Shown piece by piece: positions 32,565 through 33,851 of a DNA stretch of 33,851 nucleotides (within the stretch, counting starts at the first letter, position 1; the number at the start of each line of letters is the position of its first letter). The stretch spans positions 74,914 to 108,764 of the forward strand of contig JAFUJA010000031.1 in assembly GCA_017473905.1 (NCBI GenBank), in the 5' to 3' direction. This DNA comes from Lachnospiraceae bacterium (GTDB lineage: Bacteria > Bacillota > Clostridia > Lachnospirales > Lachnospiraceae). Position numbers and translations under genes: made by a program. A model generated the notes under the pieces. The model was given only the letters and a program-made list of their open reading frames with translations. It had not been told where the DNA came from and ran no database searches.

Positions 32565-32915
32565 ATGAATTCTTGTTTATTTTCACTTTTATTACTTTGC
32601 TGTTGCGGCGGTAATTCAGGCTGCGGTAACAACTACGGAGGTTCCTGTGGTAACAGTCACAAACATTACGGATGTACCGGTAATTTTAACGGATACAAAT
32701 GTACCTGCTATGAAAATGGCAATAACTGCTATACCTGCAACTGTTACAAGGATTGCTGCTGTGAAGCAATGGAAGCAGCTGCCCAGTGCGCAGCGGTAAC
32801 TGATTGCAATAAGAAAGCATGTATTTGCAACAATAACTACAACAAGTGTTGTAATAACACAATTCCGGCATATCCCGGATACGGCTCAACAATCGGCTGC
32901 GGTTGTGATGATTAA
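32565..32915 (+). CDS. Cysteine-rich, asparagine-rich small protein
   Basis: A 116-residue protein with 23 cysteines (20%), many Asn, Gly and Tyr, and little else. A short hydrophobic start (SCLFSLLLLCCCGG) runs into repeats such as CGNNYGGSCGN, CTCYENGNNCYTCNC and CICNNNYNKCCNN, with a brief helical stretch EAMEAAAQCAAV near 67-78. There is no CXXCH haem motif or clear zinc finger. Composition resembles spore-coat or exosporium Cys-rich proteins, or a metal- or disulfide-crosslinked structural protein, but I cannot place it in a known family. CGGAGA precedes the ATG. It lies between the GH13 gene and trpS on the same strand. Because the frame is long, has a ribosome binding site and a stable composition, I think it is a real gene. 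Confidence 0.7.
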   Translation: MNSCLFSLLLLCCCGGNSGCGNNYGGSCGNSHKHYGCTGNFNGYKCTCYENGNNCYTCNCYKDCCCEAMEAAAQCAAVTDCNKKACICNNNYNKCCNNTIPAYPGYGSTIGCGCDD

Positions 32916-32930
32916 TTAAAATAATAAGAG

Positions 32931-32951
32931 GGGAGGGCTGTAAGCCCTTCC
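32931..32951 (+). terminator. Hairpin after the cysteine-rich gene
   Basis: GGGAGGGCT (32931-32939), loop GTA, AGCCCTTCC (32943-32951), with one G-U pair. It has no T-run after it, so it may only stabilise the mRNA end or end transcription weakly. Confidence 0.45.
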
Positions 32952-32982
32952 GTACATATTGATTACAGTCCGAGGACTTTAA

Positions 32983-33851
<869 letters not shown>

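Overview
The window looks like a core chromosomal segment of a Gram-positive, spore-forming anaerobe of the class Clostridia, most likely the family Lachnospiraceae. The reasons are moderate-to-low GC, strong AGGAGG-type ribosome binding sites, sigma-A promoters of the TTGACA/TATAAT type, a sporulation gene (spoIVA), an oxygen-sensitive class III ribonucleotide reductase (nrdD-nrdG), and the DUF512-der-plsY-gpsA-spoIVA gene order known from clostridia. The family assignment is inference. I see no rRNA, tRNA, insertion sequence, prophage or CRISPR array, and no gene-free stretch longer than about 250 bases.

Layout. 1-194 is the 3' end of tyrS. 284-2347 (minus) is a membrane HD-GYP protein with a C-terminal receiver domain. 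2473-4780 is a three-gene cassette (CPBP membrane protease, XRE repressor, DUF3169 membrane protein) behind a promoter covered by paired TTGACAA/TTGTCAA inverted repeats. 4816-6009 (minus) is a divergent PRPP synthetase. It is transcribed back-to-back with a long operon (6138-11938) of a DUF512 radical SAM protein, Der GTPase, PlsY with a long charged tail, GpsA, a small unknown protein and a HAD phosphatase. spoIVA follows behind a hairpin that contains its own ribosome binding site. 13599-19664 holds a nucleoside salvage group (pnp, cdd, mtaD), a membrane-anchored MutS-like ATPase, RNase HI, a small membrane protein and a WYL regulator. 19821-23026 is nrdD-nrdG-dut under a candidate NrdR box. 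23147-26846 holds a small membrane protein and a Gld-type ABC transporter. gltX and a UvrD-like helicase overlap at 28364-28371. A DUF1292 gene (minus), a GH13 debranching-enzyme homologue, a cysteine-rich small protein and trpS complete the window.

How the genes fit together. Much of the content is housekeeping: aminoacyl-tRNA synthesis (tyrS, gltX, trpS), nucleotide supply (prs, pnp, cdd, nrdDG, dut), phospholipid precursor synthesis (gpsA makes glycerol-3-phosphate, plsY acylates it), ribosome assembly (der) and DNA maintenance (rnhA, helicase).

The most unusual items are as follows. (1) The GH13 protein at 30710-32527 keeps the debranching-enzyme scaffold but has lost every recognisable catalytic residue. 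(2) The trpS reading frame changes at about 33745-33765 into sequence resembling tagatose-bisphosphate aldolase subunit KbaZ/GatZ, with a jump in GC, which suggests a chimeric join. (3) The self-contained CPBP/XRE/DUF3169 cassette has tandem operators. (4) The spoIVA leader appears able to hide its ribosome binding site in read-through mRNA but not in mRNA from a sigma-E-like promoter. (5) A protein with about 20% cysteine lies directly upstream of trpS.
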